The notes under the pieces: model-generated
What the model was told of the DNA's origin: nothing
The model's database searches: none
The model's input: only the letters and a program-made list of their open reading frames with translations
Shown: in pieces, positions 24,138-32,967 of the stretch
Layout: the number at the start of each line of letters is the position of its first letter
Numbering within the stretch: the first letter of the stretch is position 1
Translations under genes and position numbers: made by a program
Source: Chitinophaga cymbidii
GTDB lineage: Bacteria; Bacteroidota; Bacteroidia; Chitinophagales; Chitinophagaceae
Assembly (NCBI RefSeq): GCF_007992715.1
Contig: NZ_BKAU01000001.1
Coordinates: 434,001 to 498,000, forward strand
Direction of reading: 5' to 3'
Length of the DNA stretch: 64,000 bases

Positions 24138-25319
24138 CTACTTCCACTGGCGGTACCGCAGCAGGGCTTCCAGGAAATAATAGTCGGCATAGCTGAGTGG
24201 CACGTCCAGCTCGGAGTTTCCCGGTTTGGAGCCGGTGCTGTGCAGGAGAATGAAATTATTATTATCTCCTTCTTTGGCGCGGTAAGCGGGACCGGCCAGA
24301 CTCGCCAGGGCATCGGCGCCGGCGTTCCAGTAGCGCCGTCCGTCCTTTTTATTCGTGTAGCGGCTCAGTTCCAGCAACGCGGAGCTCATCACGGCCGCGG
24401 CGGAAGCGTCGCGGATGGCGTTGGGAATTTCAGGGGCATCATAATCGTAGTACGGCACTTTGTCCGCCGGCATGCGGGGATGGTTGAGCATGTAATCGGC
24501 GATGTGACGCGCCTGGTCAAGATATCTTTTATCTTTTGTTTCGCGGTACATCATGGTATACCCGTACAGGCCCCAGGCTTGCCCGCGGCTCCAGGCGGAT
24601 TCGTCGGAATAGCCCTGGTGGGTCTTTTTGGCGATCACGTTACCGGTCACGGAATCATAGTCTACTACATGATAGGAGCTGTAATCCGCGCGGAAATGAT
24701 TTTTCATGGTGGTGTTGGCATGCGCTACGGCGATGTTGTAAAAGGAAGAATCGCCGCTGTTCCGGGTAGCCCAGCAAAGCATTTCGAGGTTCATCATGTT
24801 ATCGATGATAACGGGACATTTCCATTTACCATGATCCCAGGAGCGGATGGCGCCGATGGCGGGTTTGAAGCGGGTGGAAAGGGAGCGGGAGCTGGTCATG
24901 AGGATGCCCTTGTAGCTTTCGGTGCCTTCGATCCGCAGGCCGTTGCCGAAGCTGCAGTACATCAGGAACCCGAGATCGTGGGTGTTGGTGCGGTACTGAT
25001 TCGGCAGCAGCAGATCCATGCGTTTGATGGCTTCCTGTCTGAACGCCGGGTCTTTCGTGTATTCGTACAGGTACCAGCAGGAACCGGGATAAAAGCCCGC
25101 CGTCCACCAGTTATATTTTGCGGTCATGAGGCTGCCGTCCGGGCTGGCGGAGCGGGGCAACAGGGAATCGGGCACCGCCTGCATCATGTGTTTGTATTGC
25201 TTTGCGGAGAACTGCAGGCTTTCTTCCACGAGGGCAGACATGGCCTTGCGGGATAACTTCGTTTGTGCCTGTGCGGTAGTCAGCCAGCAGGCCAGCAACA
25301 GGAAGACGCACTTTTTCAT
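24138..25319 (-). CDS. GH88 unsaturated glucuronyl/galacturonyl hydrolase
   Basis: 393 residues with signal peptide (CVFLLLACWLTTAQAQ). The alpha/alpha-barrel signatures are YNWWTAGFYPGSCWYLYE, NTHDLGFLMYCSFGNG and VIIDNMMNLEML, with the two family Asp residues at D115 and D173. GH88 enzymes hydrate the double bond of unsaturated uronic acids left by polysaccharide lyases and release a 4-deoxy-5-keto-uronate. KduI and KduD, encoded just upstream on the same strand, process that product further. It is the last gene of kduI-kduD-lacI-GH88 and starts 16 nt after the regulator. The export signal suggests action in the periplasm. Confidence 0.93.
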   Translation of the reverse strand: MKKCVFLLLACWLTTAQAQTKLSRKAMSALVEESLQFSAKQYKHMMQAVPDSLLPRSASPDGSLMTAKYNWWTAGFYPGSCWYLYEYTKDPAFRQEAIKRMDLLLPNQYRTNTHDLGFLMYCSFGNGLRIEGTESYKGILMTSSRSLSTRFKPAIGAIRSWDHGKWKCPVIIDNMMNLEMLCWATRNSGDSSFYNIAVAHANTTMKNHFRADYSSYHVVDYDSVTGNVIAKKTHQGYSDESAWSRGQAWGLYGYTMMYRETKDKRYLDQARHIADYMLNHPRMPADKVPYYDYDAPEIPNAIRDASAAAVMSSALLELSRYTNKKDGRRYWNAGADALASLAGPAYRAKEGDNNNFILLHSTGSKPGNSELDVPLSYADYYFLEALLRYRQWK

Positions 25320-25335
25320 AACGTTGGATTTGGAT

Positions 25336-26379
25336 TTATTTCTTTCGCTTTGCCCCGCCGGCGGAGGAATCCCTTTCCACCAGCTCTATCGGCACGATCT
25401 CCTGCGAATGTTTGTAGGAAGACGGGTGCCGGGCCTGTATCAGCTCCATCAGCGCCGCCACGATGCGCTCGCCCATGGTCACCGGATGTTGGTCTACCGA
25501 GGTGATGGACGGCGTCACGATCTCCGTGCGCGGATCATTGGAATAGCCGATGATCCGGCATTGCTGCGGCACCTGTATGCCGTTGTTCCGGCAATATTCC
25601 AGCAAGGTGATGGCCGTGGTATCGTTGGTGGCGAAAATGCCGTCCGGGTAAGGTTTCTTCTCAAAGATCCGGGCGGCGGTCTGCAAGGCATTGTCCCGCG
25701 TCAGCTCATGAAAAAAGACCCTTTGCTTTTTATAAGGCAGCTTGTGTTTCTGCAGCGCATCTTTGTAACCGGCCAGCCGTTCGCTGTACAGGTTGCAGGT
25801 AAGCGGTCCCGAAATATGCACGATATCTTTGCAGCCCTTGCTGATCAGGTGTTCCGTGGCAAGGTAACCACCGCGGAAATCATCGCCCTTGATCACTTTC
25901 ACATTGTAATCTTTCGGCACGCGGTCAAAGAAAACAAGGGGAATGTTCTGCTGTTTGAATATATCGAAATGAGAAAAATCAGTGGTATACAACGTGGCGG
26001 ATACGGCGAGGCCATCCACCCTGGCAGAATACAGCGTGTTGACCAGCGCGATCTCCTGTTCCAGGGAATCGTTGCTCTGGCAGATGATCAGGTTGTAACC
26101 ATATTCCTGCAGCTTGTTCTGCATCACGGTGGTGATCGCCGCGGGGAAGAACATGGAGATGCGCGGAACAATGAGGCCGATGGTCCGGCTTTTGTTGTTG
26201 CGCAGGCCGGCGGCCATGGCGTTCGGACGGTAGCCCAGCTTGCGTGCCATTTTCCTGACGCGCTCCTTTGTTTTCAGGCTGATGTTCGGATGATCGTTCA
26301 GCGCCCGGGATACGGTGGACACGGAAAGCTGCAGCTCCGCTGCAATATCTACGATGGTTTTCTCTGAACGGGCAGACAT
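25336..26379 (-). CDS. LacI-family regulator of the uronate cluster
   Basis: 347 residues. The DNA-binding head is KTIVDIAAELQLSVSTVSRALNDHPNIS (about 7-34), with the hinge YRPNAMAAGLRNNKSRTIGLI, then the ligand-binding lobes and a C-terminal Lys-rich tail. It is located between kduD (12 nt) and the GH88 gene (16 nt), so it is co-transcribed with genes it probably represses. The perfect palindrome TGCAAACGTTTGCA, a classic LacI-type operator with a central CG, lies at the kduI promoter. Related sites lie at uxaA and exuT. The inducer is probably a uronate or KDG, by context. Confidence 0.94.
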   Translation of the reverse strand: MSARSEKTIVDIAAELQLSVSTVSRALNDHPNISLKTKERVRKMARKLGYRPNAMAAGLRNNKSRTIGLIVPRISMFFPAAITTVMQNKLQEYGYNLIICQSNDSLEQEIALVNTLYSARVDGLAVSATLYTTDFSHFDIFKQQNIPLVFFDRVPKDYNVKVIKGDDFRGGYLATEHLISKGCKDIVHISGPLTCNLYSERLAGYKDALQKHKLPYKKQRVFFHELTRDNALQTAARIFEKKPYPDGIFATNDTTAITLLEYCRNNGIQVPQQCRIIGYSNDPRTEIVTPSITSVDQHPVTMGERIVAALMELIQARHPSSYKHSQEIVPIELVERDSSAGGAKRKK

Positions 26380-26391
26380 GCGTTTGTTTTT

Positions 26392-27162
26392 TTACCGCCC
26401 CATCCAACCGCCGTCTACCGTCATAACGGTGCCGTGCATGTAATTGGATGCGTCGGAAGCCAGGAATACAACGGGCCCCATAAAGTCTTCCGGTTCGCCC
26501 CAGCGCGCCGCGGGAATGCGGTCCAGTATGCCCTGGCTGCGCTTTTCATCTGCCCGCAATGCCGCCGTGTTATCCGTGGAAATATAACCGGGGGCAATGG
26601 CGTTAACATTCACGCCGCGGGAAGCCCATTCGTTGGCAAATGCCTTGGTCAGCTGCCCCACCGCGCCTTTGCTCGCCGCATATCCCGGTACGTTGATACC
26701 ACCCTGGAAGGTGAGCAGCGAAGCGGTGAAGATCACTTTTCCCTTTCCGTTTTCCAGCATCCGCTTCCCGATCTCGCGGGTAAGGATGAACTGGGCGGTC
26801 TGGTTGATGGCGATCACTTCATCCCAGTATTCGTCGGGATGTTCGGCGGCGGGTTTGCGCATGATGGTCCCTGCGTTATTCACAAGGATGTCGATGACCG
26901 GAAAATCCTTTTGTACCGTCCGGATAAAAGTATGCAATGCTTCGCGGTTCCCAAAATCGCATTGGTAAGCGCGGAACTTGCGGCCTGTGGCCAGTACGGC
27001 TTTCTCTACATCGCTGCCGCTGGCTTCCAGCGAGGCGGACACGCCGATGATATCTGCTCCGGCCTCTGCCAGCGCCACCGCCATCGCTTTGCCGATCCCT
27101 CTTTTGCAGCCGGTGACCAGCGCGGTCCTGCCCTGGAGGTTAAAAAGATTGAGTACGCTCAT
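26392..27162 (-). CDS. kduD: 2-dehydro-3-deoxy-D-gluconate 5-dehydrogenase KduD
   Basis: 256 residues, classical short-chain dehydrogenase. The cofactor motif TGCKRGIG is at 18-25, NNAG near 95-98, and the catalytic residues are Ser148, Tyr161 and Lys165 (YAASK). It reduces 2,5-diketo-3-deoxygluconate made by KduI to KDG in the cytoplasm. It ends with the family tail YMHGTVMTVDGGWMGR. It sits between kduI (18 nt upstream) and the LacI gene on one transcript. The name rests on context, since SDRs of this subgroup can also act on other deoxy-sugars. Confidence 0.93.
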   Translation of the reverse strand: MSVLNLFNLQGRTALVTGCKRGIGKAMAVALAEAGADIIGVSASLEASGSDVEKAVLATGRKFRAYQCDFGNREALHTFIRTVQKDFPVIDILVNNAGTIMRKPAAEHPDEYWDEVIAINQTAQFILTREIGKRMLENGKGKVIFTASLLTFQGGINVPGYAASKGAVGQLTKAFANEWASRGVNVNAIAPGYISTDNTAALRADEKRSQGILDRIPAARWGEPEDFMGPVVFLASDASNYMHGTVMTVDGGWMGR

Positions 27163-27180
27163 GATTGGAAAGGTTTTTTG

Positions 27181-28023
27181 TTATCGCAAATCGGGAATGG
27201 CGCAATGGTCCATATCGCCATAATCCAGGTTCTCCCCGGCCATGCCCCAGATGAAGGTGTAGTTGCTGGTGCCGGCGCCGGAGTGAATGGACCAGGGCGG
27301 AGAGATCACGGCCTGGTTGTTCTGCATCCAGATATGGCGGGTTTCCTGCGGTTGCCCCCAGAAGTGGCAAACGGCCTGCCCCTGCGGCACTTCAAAATAA
27401 AAGTATACTTCCATCCGGCGGTCATGCGTGTGCGCCGGCATCGTGTTCCAGGTATTGCCGGGCTTCAGCTCCGTCATTCCCATTTGCAGCTGGCAGGTGG
27501 GCAGCACGGAGTTGACCAGCAGTTTATTGATCGTGCGGTGATTGGAGGTTTCTTGCCCGCCCAGCACCACAACATCCGCTTCTTTCCGGGTAACGCGGCG
27601 TGTGGGATACGTCATGTGCGCGGGCGTGGAGTTGATGTAGAAAAGCGCCGGTGATGCCGCATTCTTACTGGCAAAGACCACTTCCTTCTTTCCCCGTCCG
27701 ATGTACAGCGCTTCCTTGAAGTCCAGCTCAAAGACCTCTCCATCCACGGTAACAGTGCCGGCGCCGCCGGTGTTGATGATGCCCAGCTCGCGGCGTTCCA
27801 GGAAGTACTCCGCTTTCAGCGGGTCCACCGTTTCCAGCGGCAGCGGCTGTTGCGCGGGCATGGCGCCGCCGGTAATAAAGCGGTCGTAATGGCTGTATAC
27901 CAGCTTTACCTGTCCCGGTTCAAACAGGGAAGGGATGTGCAGGGCTTCTCTCGCCTGCGCGGTGTCCCAGGATTTTGCTTCCAGCGGGCTGCTGGCATAT
28001 CTTGTTTCTATGGATGTACTCAT
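27181..28023 (-). CDS. kduI: 5-keto-4-deoxyuronate isomerase KduI
   Basis: 280 residues from ATG 28023 (MSTSIETRYASSP), the usual family length; the frame continues to 28071 but that part overlaps the promoter. Cupin fold with the zinc ligands H198, H200, E205 (PAHTHDRRMEVYFYF) and H247 (WSIHSG). It converts 5-keto-4-deoxyuronate, formed from unsaturated uronates, to 2,5-diketo-3-deoxygluconate. It is the first gene of the kduI-kduD-lacI-GH88 operon. The promoter has a -33 TTG inside a LacI-type operator, so repression is likely direct. Confidence 0.96.
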   Translation of the reverse strand: MSTSIETRYASSPLEAKSWDTAQAREALHIPSLFEPGQVKLVYSHYDRFITGGAMPAQQPLPLETVDPLKAEYFLERRELGIINTGGAGTVTVDGEVFELDFKEALYIGRGKKEVVFASKNAASPALFYINSTPAHMTYPTRRVTRKEADVVVLGGQETSNHRTINKLLVNSVLPTCQLQMGMTELKPGNTWNTMPAHTHDRRMEVYFYFEVPQGQAVCHFWGQPQETRHIWMQNNQAVISPPWSIHSGAGTSNYTFIWGMAGENLDYGDMDHCAIPDLR

Positions 28024-28059
28024 TGCTAAGAAGTTTTTCAGAACGTAAAAATACGGATG

Positions 28060-28099
28060 GAAAGGTAGCATGAAAACCCGAGAAATGCAAACGTTTGCA
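28060..28099 (-). promoter_or_regulatory. kduI promoter with overlapping LacI-type operator
   Basis: The perfect palindrome TGCAAACGTTTGCA occupies 28086-28099. On the minus strand the TTG at 28090-28088 and TACCTTTC at 28067-28060 (one base off TAnnTTTG) are 20 nt apart, a normal Bacteroidota -33/-7 spacing. The operator therefore covers the -33 element, and a bound repressor would block the polymerase. The likely repressor is the LacI protein encoded at 25336-26379. Confidence 0.7.
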
Positions 28100-28159
28100 C
28101 AATATCAGGGAATGTCCTTAAAATGTCAGCAGCAGCGTGGAATTCCACCGGATTTTTCC

Positions 28160-28180
28160 GGCAACGTTTGCGTAACTTTG
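28160..28180 (+). promoter_or_regulatory. uxaA promoter with adjacent half-conserved operator
   Basis: TAACTTTG at 28173-28180 is an exact -7 box, 75 nt before the uxaA start. Immediately before it, GGCAACGTTTGCG (28160-28172) keeps the right half of the kduI operator (CGTTTGCG) and part of the left half. A repressor bound there would sit in the promoter spacer. Confidence 0.5.
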
Positions 28181-28255
28181 CTTTAGTTAATATCCAATCA
28201 AAAATTCAGATTTTAGTATTAACTGCGCGTTCGCAAATGCGCTATTTTAGCTACT

Positions 28256-29902
28256 ATGAACACTTATCTTCAGATTCATCCGAAAGACAATGTGCTGGTG
28301 GCCTTACAGGACCTGCCGGCAGGGCAGGAAATTCAGTTCAATGGCGATGCCTTACAGTTGAAGCAAACGATTCCCGCAAAACATAAATTTCCCATCACCG
28401 ATCTCCAGCCCGGAGATGCTGTCGTAATGTATGGCGTACTGGTGGGCAAAGCGTCTGCCCCTATTCAGAAAGGCGAAGCTATCACCGTTAAAAACCTGCA
28501 GCACGACGCTGATTCGTTTCACGAAAAAGATGCTTCCTTTCAATGGCAGCAGCCGGACGTAAGCCGCTGGCAAAACCGCACCTTTGCCGGTTTTCACCGT
28601 GGAGACGGACAAGTGGGCACCCGTAATTACTGGCTGGTAGTGCCGATGGTGTTCTGCGAAAACAGGAACGTGGGCGTGATCAAAACAGCTTTTGAAAAAG
28701 GACTTGGCTTTGCGCCAACAGAAGTATATAACGAACAGGTGAACGAGCTGGTCAACCTTTATAAAAGCGGCGACCTGGATGCGATCCGTAACTATGAACC
28801 GGAAGCAGCAACGCAAACGGACAAACGAAATGTTGTTTTCCCGAATATCGACGGCATCAAATTCCTGATCCATGAAGGCGGCTGCGGCGGCACAAGGCAG
28901 GATTCCGATGCGCTCTGCGCATTGCTCGCGGGCTACATCCATCATCCGAACGTTGCGGGCGCTACCGTGCTCAGCCTCGGCTGCCAGCACGCACAGGTAT
29001 CCATTTTGCAGGATGCTTTGAAAAAGCTTAACCCGAATTTTAACAAGCCCGTACTGGTATACGAGCAGCAGACCAGTGGCTCCGAATTCAAGATGTTGTC
29101 TAACGCCATCCGCGATACCTTCCTGGCAATGACGGAAGCAAACAAGCTGGAACGCAAGCCGGCCCCGCTTTCCAAAGTGGTGATCGGACTGGAATGCGGT
29201 GGTTCGGACGGCTTCTCCGGCATTTCCGCCAACCCCGCCATCGGTCATACATCCGATCTGCTGGTAGCTTTGGGCGGTACCACCATCCTCTCCGAATTTC
29301 CCGAGCTGTGCGGCGTGGAGCAGGAACTGATCAACCGCTGCGTGGATGAAAGAACGGCGGACAAATTCATTTCTATCATGCGCACTTATGCGGACAAAGC
29401 GGAATCCGTGGGCTCCGGCTTTTATATGAACCCTTCGCCCGGCAATATCAAGGACGGCCTTATCACCGATGCGATCAAATCCGCCGGCGCCGCTAAAAAA
29501 GGCGGCAACTCTCCTGTAACGGACGTGCTGGACTATACGGAATATGCGACCAAACCCGGCCTGAACCTGCTTTGCACCCCGGGCAACGATGTGGAATCCA
29601 CCTCCGCGGAAGTAGGCTCCGGCGCTAACATCGTATTGTTCACCACGGGGCTGGGCACTCCCACCGGCAACCCCATTGCGCCGGTAGTGAAATTAGCCAC
29701 CAATACCCGCCTTGCGCAGCGCATGCCGGACATCATCGACATTGACACGGGCAGTATCATCAGCGGCCAGAAAACGATCGCGGAGATGGGTGAGGACATT
29801 CTCGAGTTTGTAGTGAAAGTGGCCAGCGGGGAGATCAGAACGAAAGCGGAGCTGTTGCACCAGGATGATTTCATTCCGTGGAAGCGGGGTGTGAGCCTGT
29901 AA
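28256..29902 (+). CDS. uxaA: Altronate dehydratase UxaA
   Basis: 548 residues. The N-terminal SAF-like domain (about 1-95) is followed by the UxaA catalytic region: FAGFHRGDGQVGTRNYWLVVP, the cysteine-bearing loops HEGGCGGTRQDS and LSLGCQHAQVSIL, GLECGGSDGFSGISANPA, and the C-terminal VVKVASGEIRTKAE. It dehydrates D-altronate to 2-keto-3-deoxygluconate, the last step before KdgK. Unlike the other uronate genes it lies on the plus strand. It is transcribed divergently from kduI through a 232-bp region holding both promoters, and is followed by a very strong terminator. Confidence 0.96.
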   Translation: MNTYLQIHPKDNVLVALQDLPAGQEIQFNGDALQLKQTIPAKHKFPITDLQPGDAVVMYGVLVGKASAPIQKGEAITVKNLQHDADSFHEKDASFQWQQPDVSRWQNRTFAGFHRGDGQVGTRNYWLVVPMVFCENRNVGVIKTAFEKGLGFAPTEVYNEQVNELVNLYKSGDLDAIRNYEPEAATQTDKRNVVFPNIDGIKFLIHEGGCGGTRQDSDALCALLAGYIHHPNVAGATVLSLGCQHAQVSILQDALKKLNPNFNKPVLVYEQQTSGSEFKMLSNAIRDTFLAMTEANKLERKPAPLSKVVIGLECGGSDGFSGISANPAIGHTSDLLVALGGTTILSEFPELCGVEQELINRCVDERTADKFISIMRTYADKAESVGSGFYMNPSPGNIKDGLITDAIKSAGAAKKGGNSPVTDVLDYTEYATKPGLNLLCTPGNDVESTSAEVGSGANIVLFTTGLGTPTGNPIAPVVKLATNTRLAQRMPDIIDIDTGSIISGQKTIAEMGEDILEFVVKVASGEIRTKAELLHQDDFIPWKRGVSL

Positions 29903-29911
29903 GATATAAAT

Positions 29912-29952
29912 AAAAATGCCGCCGCTGCAATGTGCAGCGGCGGCATTTTTTA
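29912..29952. terminator. Strong bidirectional terminator between uxaA and exuT
   Basis: A perfect 18-bp stem (29912-29929 with 29933-29950) with a three-base loop. It is GC-rich in the middle, with A5 on one side and T6 on the other, so it can stop transcription from both convergent genes. Confidence 0.85.
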
Positions 29953-29968
29953 TTGCAGACTACAGATT

Positions 29969-31264
29969 TTAATCATTGCTGATCACCACCTGTTCCATCT
30001 TCGGAGCAAAAATGTGCATCATGAACCATGCCAGCAGATACATTACGCCGCAGATAATAAAGAGCACATTGTATCCCGCTTCAATATTTCCCAATGCCTT
30101 GTAATGGTCCAGCAAAGCGCCTACTACGATGGGGAACAGCATCCCGCCGATAGAGCCGGCCATCCCGCCGATGCCTACCACGGAGCTTACCGCTTCTTTC
30201 GGGAACATATCAGACGCAGTGGTGAAGATATTGGCTGACCATGCCTGGTGTGCCGCCGCGGCGAGACTGATCAACGTAACTACTATCCACATATTGTCTA
30301 CATACTGCGCGGCCATGATCGGCATTACACAGATCGCGAAGATCAGCATGGCTGTTTTCCTGGCTTTGAATACAGGCCATCCTCTATTGATGAACCAGCC
30401 GGAAAGATAACCGCCGCCGATACTGCCGATCGTTGTTGCCGTATAAACGATGATCAGTGGCAGGCCGAGGTTTTTCATATCCAGGTTAAAAGTGGTGGAG
30501 AAGTAAGATGGCAGCCAGAACAGGAAGAACCACCAGATGGGGTCCGTGAGCAGCTTGCCGAACAGGAATGCCCACGTCTGGCGGACAACGAACAGTTTGC
30601 CCCAGGGTACTTTTACTTTCACGGCAGGATCACCGCCATCCTTGTCGCTGTGGATATGATCGTATTCCGCTTTGGATACTTTTTTATGGCGGGAAGGTAT
30701 CTCGTACATCACCAGCCAGAAGCCCAGCCAGATAAAGCCGATCACGCCCGTCCAGATAAAAGCCTGCTGCCAGCCATAAGCGCCGGCCAGCCAGGGTACA
30801 ACGGCCGGAGCCGCTACTGCGCCGATGTTGGCGCCGGAATTAAAGATCCCTGTTGCCAGTGCGCGTTCTTTCTTCGGAAACCATTCCGCTACTGATTTGA
30901 TGGCTACAGGGAAGTTGCCTGCTTCGCCAAGGCCGAGCCATGCGCGGGACATGGCAAAACCGAAGGTTGATTTTGCCAGCGCATGCGCCATCGCGGCAAC
31001 GCTCCATACAATAATAGAAACGGTATACCCTACTTTCGTACCCACCTTGTCAACAAAGCGGCCGAATATCAGCAGGCCGCCGGCGTAACAGGCGGAGAAG
31101 ATCATCACGATCTGACCGTACTCGCTTTCCGTCCAGTTAAATTCTTTCTCCAGTATAGGTTTCAACAACCCTATCACCTGCCGGTCGATATAATTAATGG
31201 TTGTTGCAAAAAACAATAATGCTACGATGCGCCAGCGGTACCGGCCAACAATTGTGGAATTCAT
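29969..31264 (-). CDS. exuT: Hexuronate transporter of the MFS anion:cation symporter family
   Basis: 431 residues from ATG 31264 (MNSTIVGRYRWRIVALLFF). The frame extends to a TTG at 31303 but that part overlaps the kdgA stop and a probable promoter. Twelve membrane helices with family motifs: TTINYIDRQVIGLL in helix 1, FGRFVDKVGTKVG, AWLGLGEAGNFPVAIKSVAEWFPKKERALATGIFNSGANIG, and a charged loop between helices 6 and 7. ExuT-type carriers import galacturonate and glucuronate with protons. It is last in the uxaB-uxaC-kdgK-kdgA-exuT series and may also have its own promoter within the end of kdgA. Confidence 0.93.
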   Translation of the reverse strand: MNSTIVGRYRWRIVALLFFATTINYIDRQVIGLLKPILEKEFNWTESEYGQIVMIFSACYAGGLLIFGRFVDKVGTKVGYTVSIIVWSVAAMAHALAKSTFGFAMSRAWLGLGEAGNFPVAIKSVAEWFPKKERALATGIFNSGANIGAVAAPAVVPWLAGAYGWQQAFIWTGVIGFIWLGFWLVMYEIPSRHKKVSKAEYDHIHSDKDGGDPAVKVKVPWGKLFVVRQTWAFLFGKLLTDPIWWFFLFWLPSYFSTTFNLDMKNLGLPLIIVYTATTIGSIGGGYLSGWFINRGWPVFKARKTAMLIFAICVMPIMAAQYVDNMWIVVTLISLAAAAHQAWSANIFTTASDMFPKEAVSSVVGIGGMAGSIGGMLFPIVVGALLDHYKALGNIEAGYNVLFIICGVMYLLAWFMMHIFAPKMEQVVISND

Positions 31265-31300
31265 TTCAGTTTTATTTAGGATAAATACATATTCTTCGTT

Positions 31301-31339
31301 CAAATTACACTAATGCCCTGATATATGCAATCGTTTGCG
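31301..31339 (-). promoter_or_regulatory. Probable internal promoter and operator for exuT
   Basis: Inside the 3' end of kdgA, TGCAATCGTTTGCG (31326-31339) resembles the kduI operator with the same central CG. Its TTG on the minus strand (31330-31328) lies 20 nt from a weak -7-like TAATTTGA (31307-31300). The geometry copies the kduI promoter, though the -7 match is poor. Confidence 0.42.
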
Positions 31340-31967
31340 CAAATTTAGCGCTAAGGCCCGCCCAGTCTTTGTTTTCGATGACTGATTTTGATAAAATGTT
31401 CGATCCCATCCCTACGCATACAACGCCGGCATCGAACCAGGCCTTCAGATTTTCTTTTTCAGGTTCCACCCCGCCGGTTGGCATAAATTTCATAGTGGGG
31501 AACAATGGTTTGATGGCTTTTACGAAACCGGGGCCGAGCACGCTTCCCGGGAATAACTTCGCCAGCGGCGCGCCATTTTTTTCCGCGATGGATATTTCGG
31601 TGGGCGTCATGCAGCCGGGTATCCACAATACGTTCTGCTCCTTGCAGTAAGCGCCGGTTTCCGCGTCCGCGATTGGGCTTACGATGAAATCCGCGCCGAT
31701 GTCCGCGAACTGTTTGGCTTCCGCCGCGCTTTTGATGGTGCCGATGCCGAGGTATAGATCCGGCATGGAAGCTAGCTTCAGATCGCGCAGCACGGAAAAG
31801 TTATGCCGGGCGTTTTCACCGCGGTTGGTGTATTCGAATACGCGGATGCCGCCTTCGTAACAGGCTTTCAGCACTTCCATGCTGATCTCGGCGCTATCGT
31901 GGTAAAAAACAGGTATCACGCCTGTTTGCTCAAATGCTTTTATGACTGCATCAGGATGTGGTTTCAT
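31305..31967 (-). CDS. kdgA: KDPG/KHG aldolase (2-keto-3-deoxy-6-phosphogluconate aldolase)
   Basis: 220 residues, a TIM-barrel class I aldolase. The catalytic Glu45 (RVFEYTNRG) and Schiff-base Lys137 (AKLFPG) are present, along with GIGTI, PGCMTPTE and FMPTGGV. It splits KDPG into pyruvate and glyceraldehyde-3-phosphate, the last step of the uronate route. It starts one nt after the kinase stop. Its final codons overlap a probable operator/promoter for exuT. Confidence 0.95.
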   Translation of the reverse strand: MKPHPDAVIKAFEQTGVIPVFYHDSAEISMEVLKACYEGGIRVFEYTNRGENARHNFSVLRDLKLASMPDLYLGIGTIKSAAEAKQFADIGADFIVSPIADAETGAYCKEQNVLWIPGCMTPTEISIAEKNGAPLAKLFPGSVLGPGFVKAIKPLFPTMKFMPTGGVEPEKENLKAWFDAGVVCVGMGSNILSKSVIENKDWAGLSAKFAQTIAYIRALV

Positions 31968-31968
31968 A

Positions 31969-32967
31969 TTACATCATTTGCGAGATGGCCTCTCTGGTTG
32001 TCAAATTAAAATCACCGGTCACGAACAGCTTGCTATAAGCGGCGGCAGCAGCGAAGGAAACAGTTTCCTGCTCCGTATATCCGTTCAGGTTAGCGTGTAT
32101 CAGTCCCGCCATAAAGCAATCGCCGCTTCCTACCCTGTCCACTACTTCGTTCGTTTCATATTGCTTCGACACAAAAAGCTGGCCACCCTTCCAGTAAACA
32201 GCGTAATACAGGTTGTGTGAGGGCGCGGCGGAAAACCGGAACGTGAACGCTACGCGGTCGCATTTCGGAAATGCCTTTACAATATCCGCTGCGGAGGCTT
32301 TTGCGGCCTCGAGGTATTGTTCCTTGCGGTCAATGGCAATAGCCTCCTGGTTCAACGGTGTACCGAGCATCATGTTGGCGGCCCATATGTTCCCCATAAT
32401 GAGGTGGCAGTATTTTGTCAGCTCCGGCATTACCTGTAACGGCGACTGGCCGTATTGCCAGAGCTTGCTGCGATAGTTCAGATCGGTGGAGATGGTCATG
32501 CCTTTGCGGGTAGCGGCTTCCAGGACTTCGCGGCAGATGATGACGGCGTCCGGATTGAGGGCGGGTGAAATAGCGCTCCAGTGGAACCATTCCGCATCAC
32601 CGAGCAATGCGTCCCAATCTACCGTACCCGGCTGAATGGCGCTGAACGCGGAATACTTACGGTCATATACTACTTCCGCATGTTTCAGGTCGGCGCCCTG
32701 CGCGAGGTAATATGCGCCAATGCGGTCTCCCCCCCACAACATCCTGTCTGTGGAGATGCCTACCTGTTCCAGCTGCTGCAATACCTGCCTGGACAGGCCA
32801 TTCTCCGGCACTTTGCTGATATAGGCCACCTTGTTGCCCCATGTAGCTAATGCCGCGGCTACGTTGGCTTCCGCGCCACCTACAAAGATCGCGGCCTGCT
32901 GCTTCGACCATTCCGGCGACAGGCGCAATAATATTTCTCCGAATGTGATAATTCTTACGGGTTGCAT
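31969..32967 (-). CDS. kdgK: 2-dehydro-3-deoxygluconokinase (PfkB family)
   Basis: 332 residues from ATG 32967, which overlaps the uxaC stop by one base (TGATG). PfkB/ribokinase fold: FGEILLRLSP at the N-terminus, FVGGAEANVAAALATWG for sugar binding, and the C-terminal GSGDCFMAGLIHA with the catalytic Asp. It phosphorylates KDG to KDPG, linking UxaA and KduD to KdgA. Translational coupling on both sides supports one operon. PfkB kinases can differ in substrate, but here the pathway leaves little doubt. Confidence 0.93.
   Translation of the reverse strand: MQPVRIITFGEILLRLSPEWSKQQAAIFVGGAEANVAAALATWGNKVAYISKVPENGLSRQVLQQLEQVGISTDRMLWGGDRIGAYYLAQGADLKHAEVVYDRKYSAFSAIQPGTVDWDALLGDAEWFHWSAISPALNPDAVIICREVLEAATRKGMTISTDLNYRSKLWQYGQSPLQVMPELTKYCHLIMGNIWAANMMLGTPLNQEAIAIDRKEQYLEAAKASAADIVKAFPKCDRVAFTFRFSAAPSHNLYYAVYWKGGQLFVSKQYETNEVVDRVGSGDCFMAGLIHANLNGYTEQETVSFAAAAAYSKLFVTGDFNLTTREAISQMM

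Noticed and set aside
25126..26367. Long open frame antisense to the GH88 and LacI genes (413 codons)
   Set aside because: It spans two convincing genes and reads as non-protein sequence.
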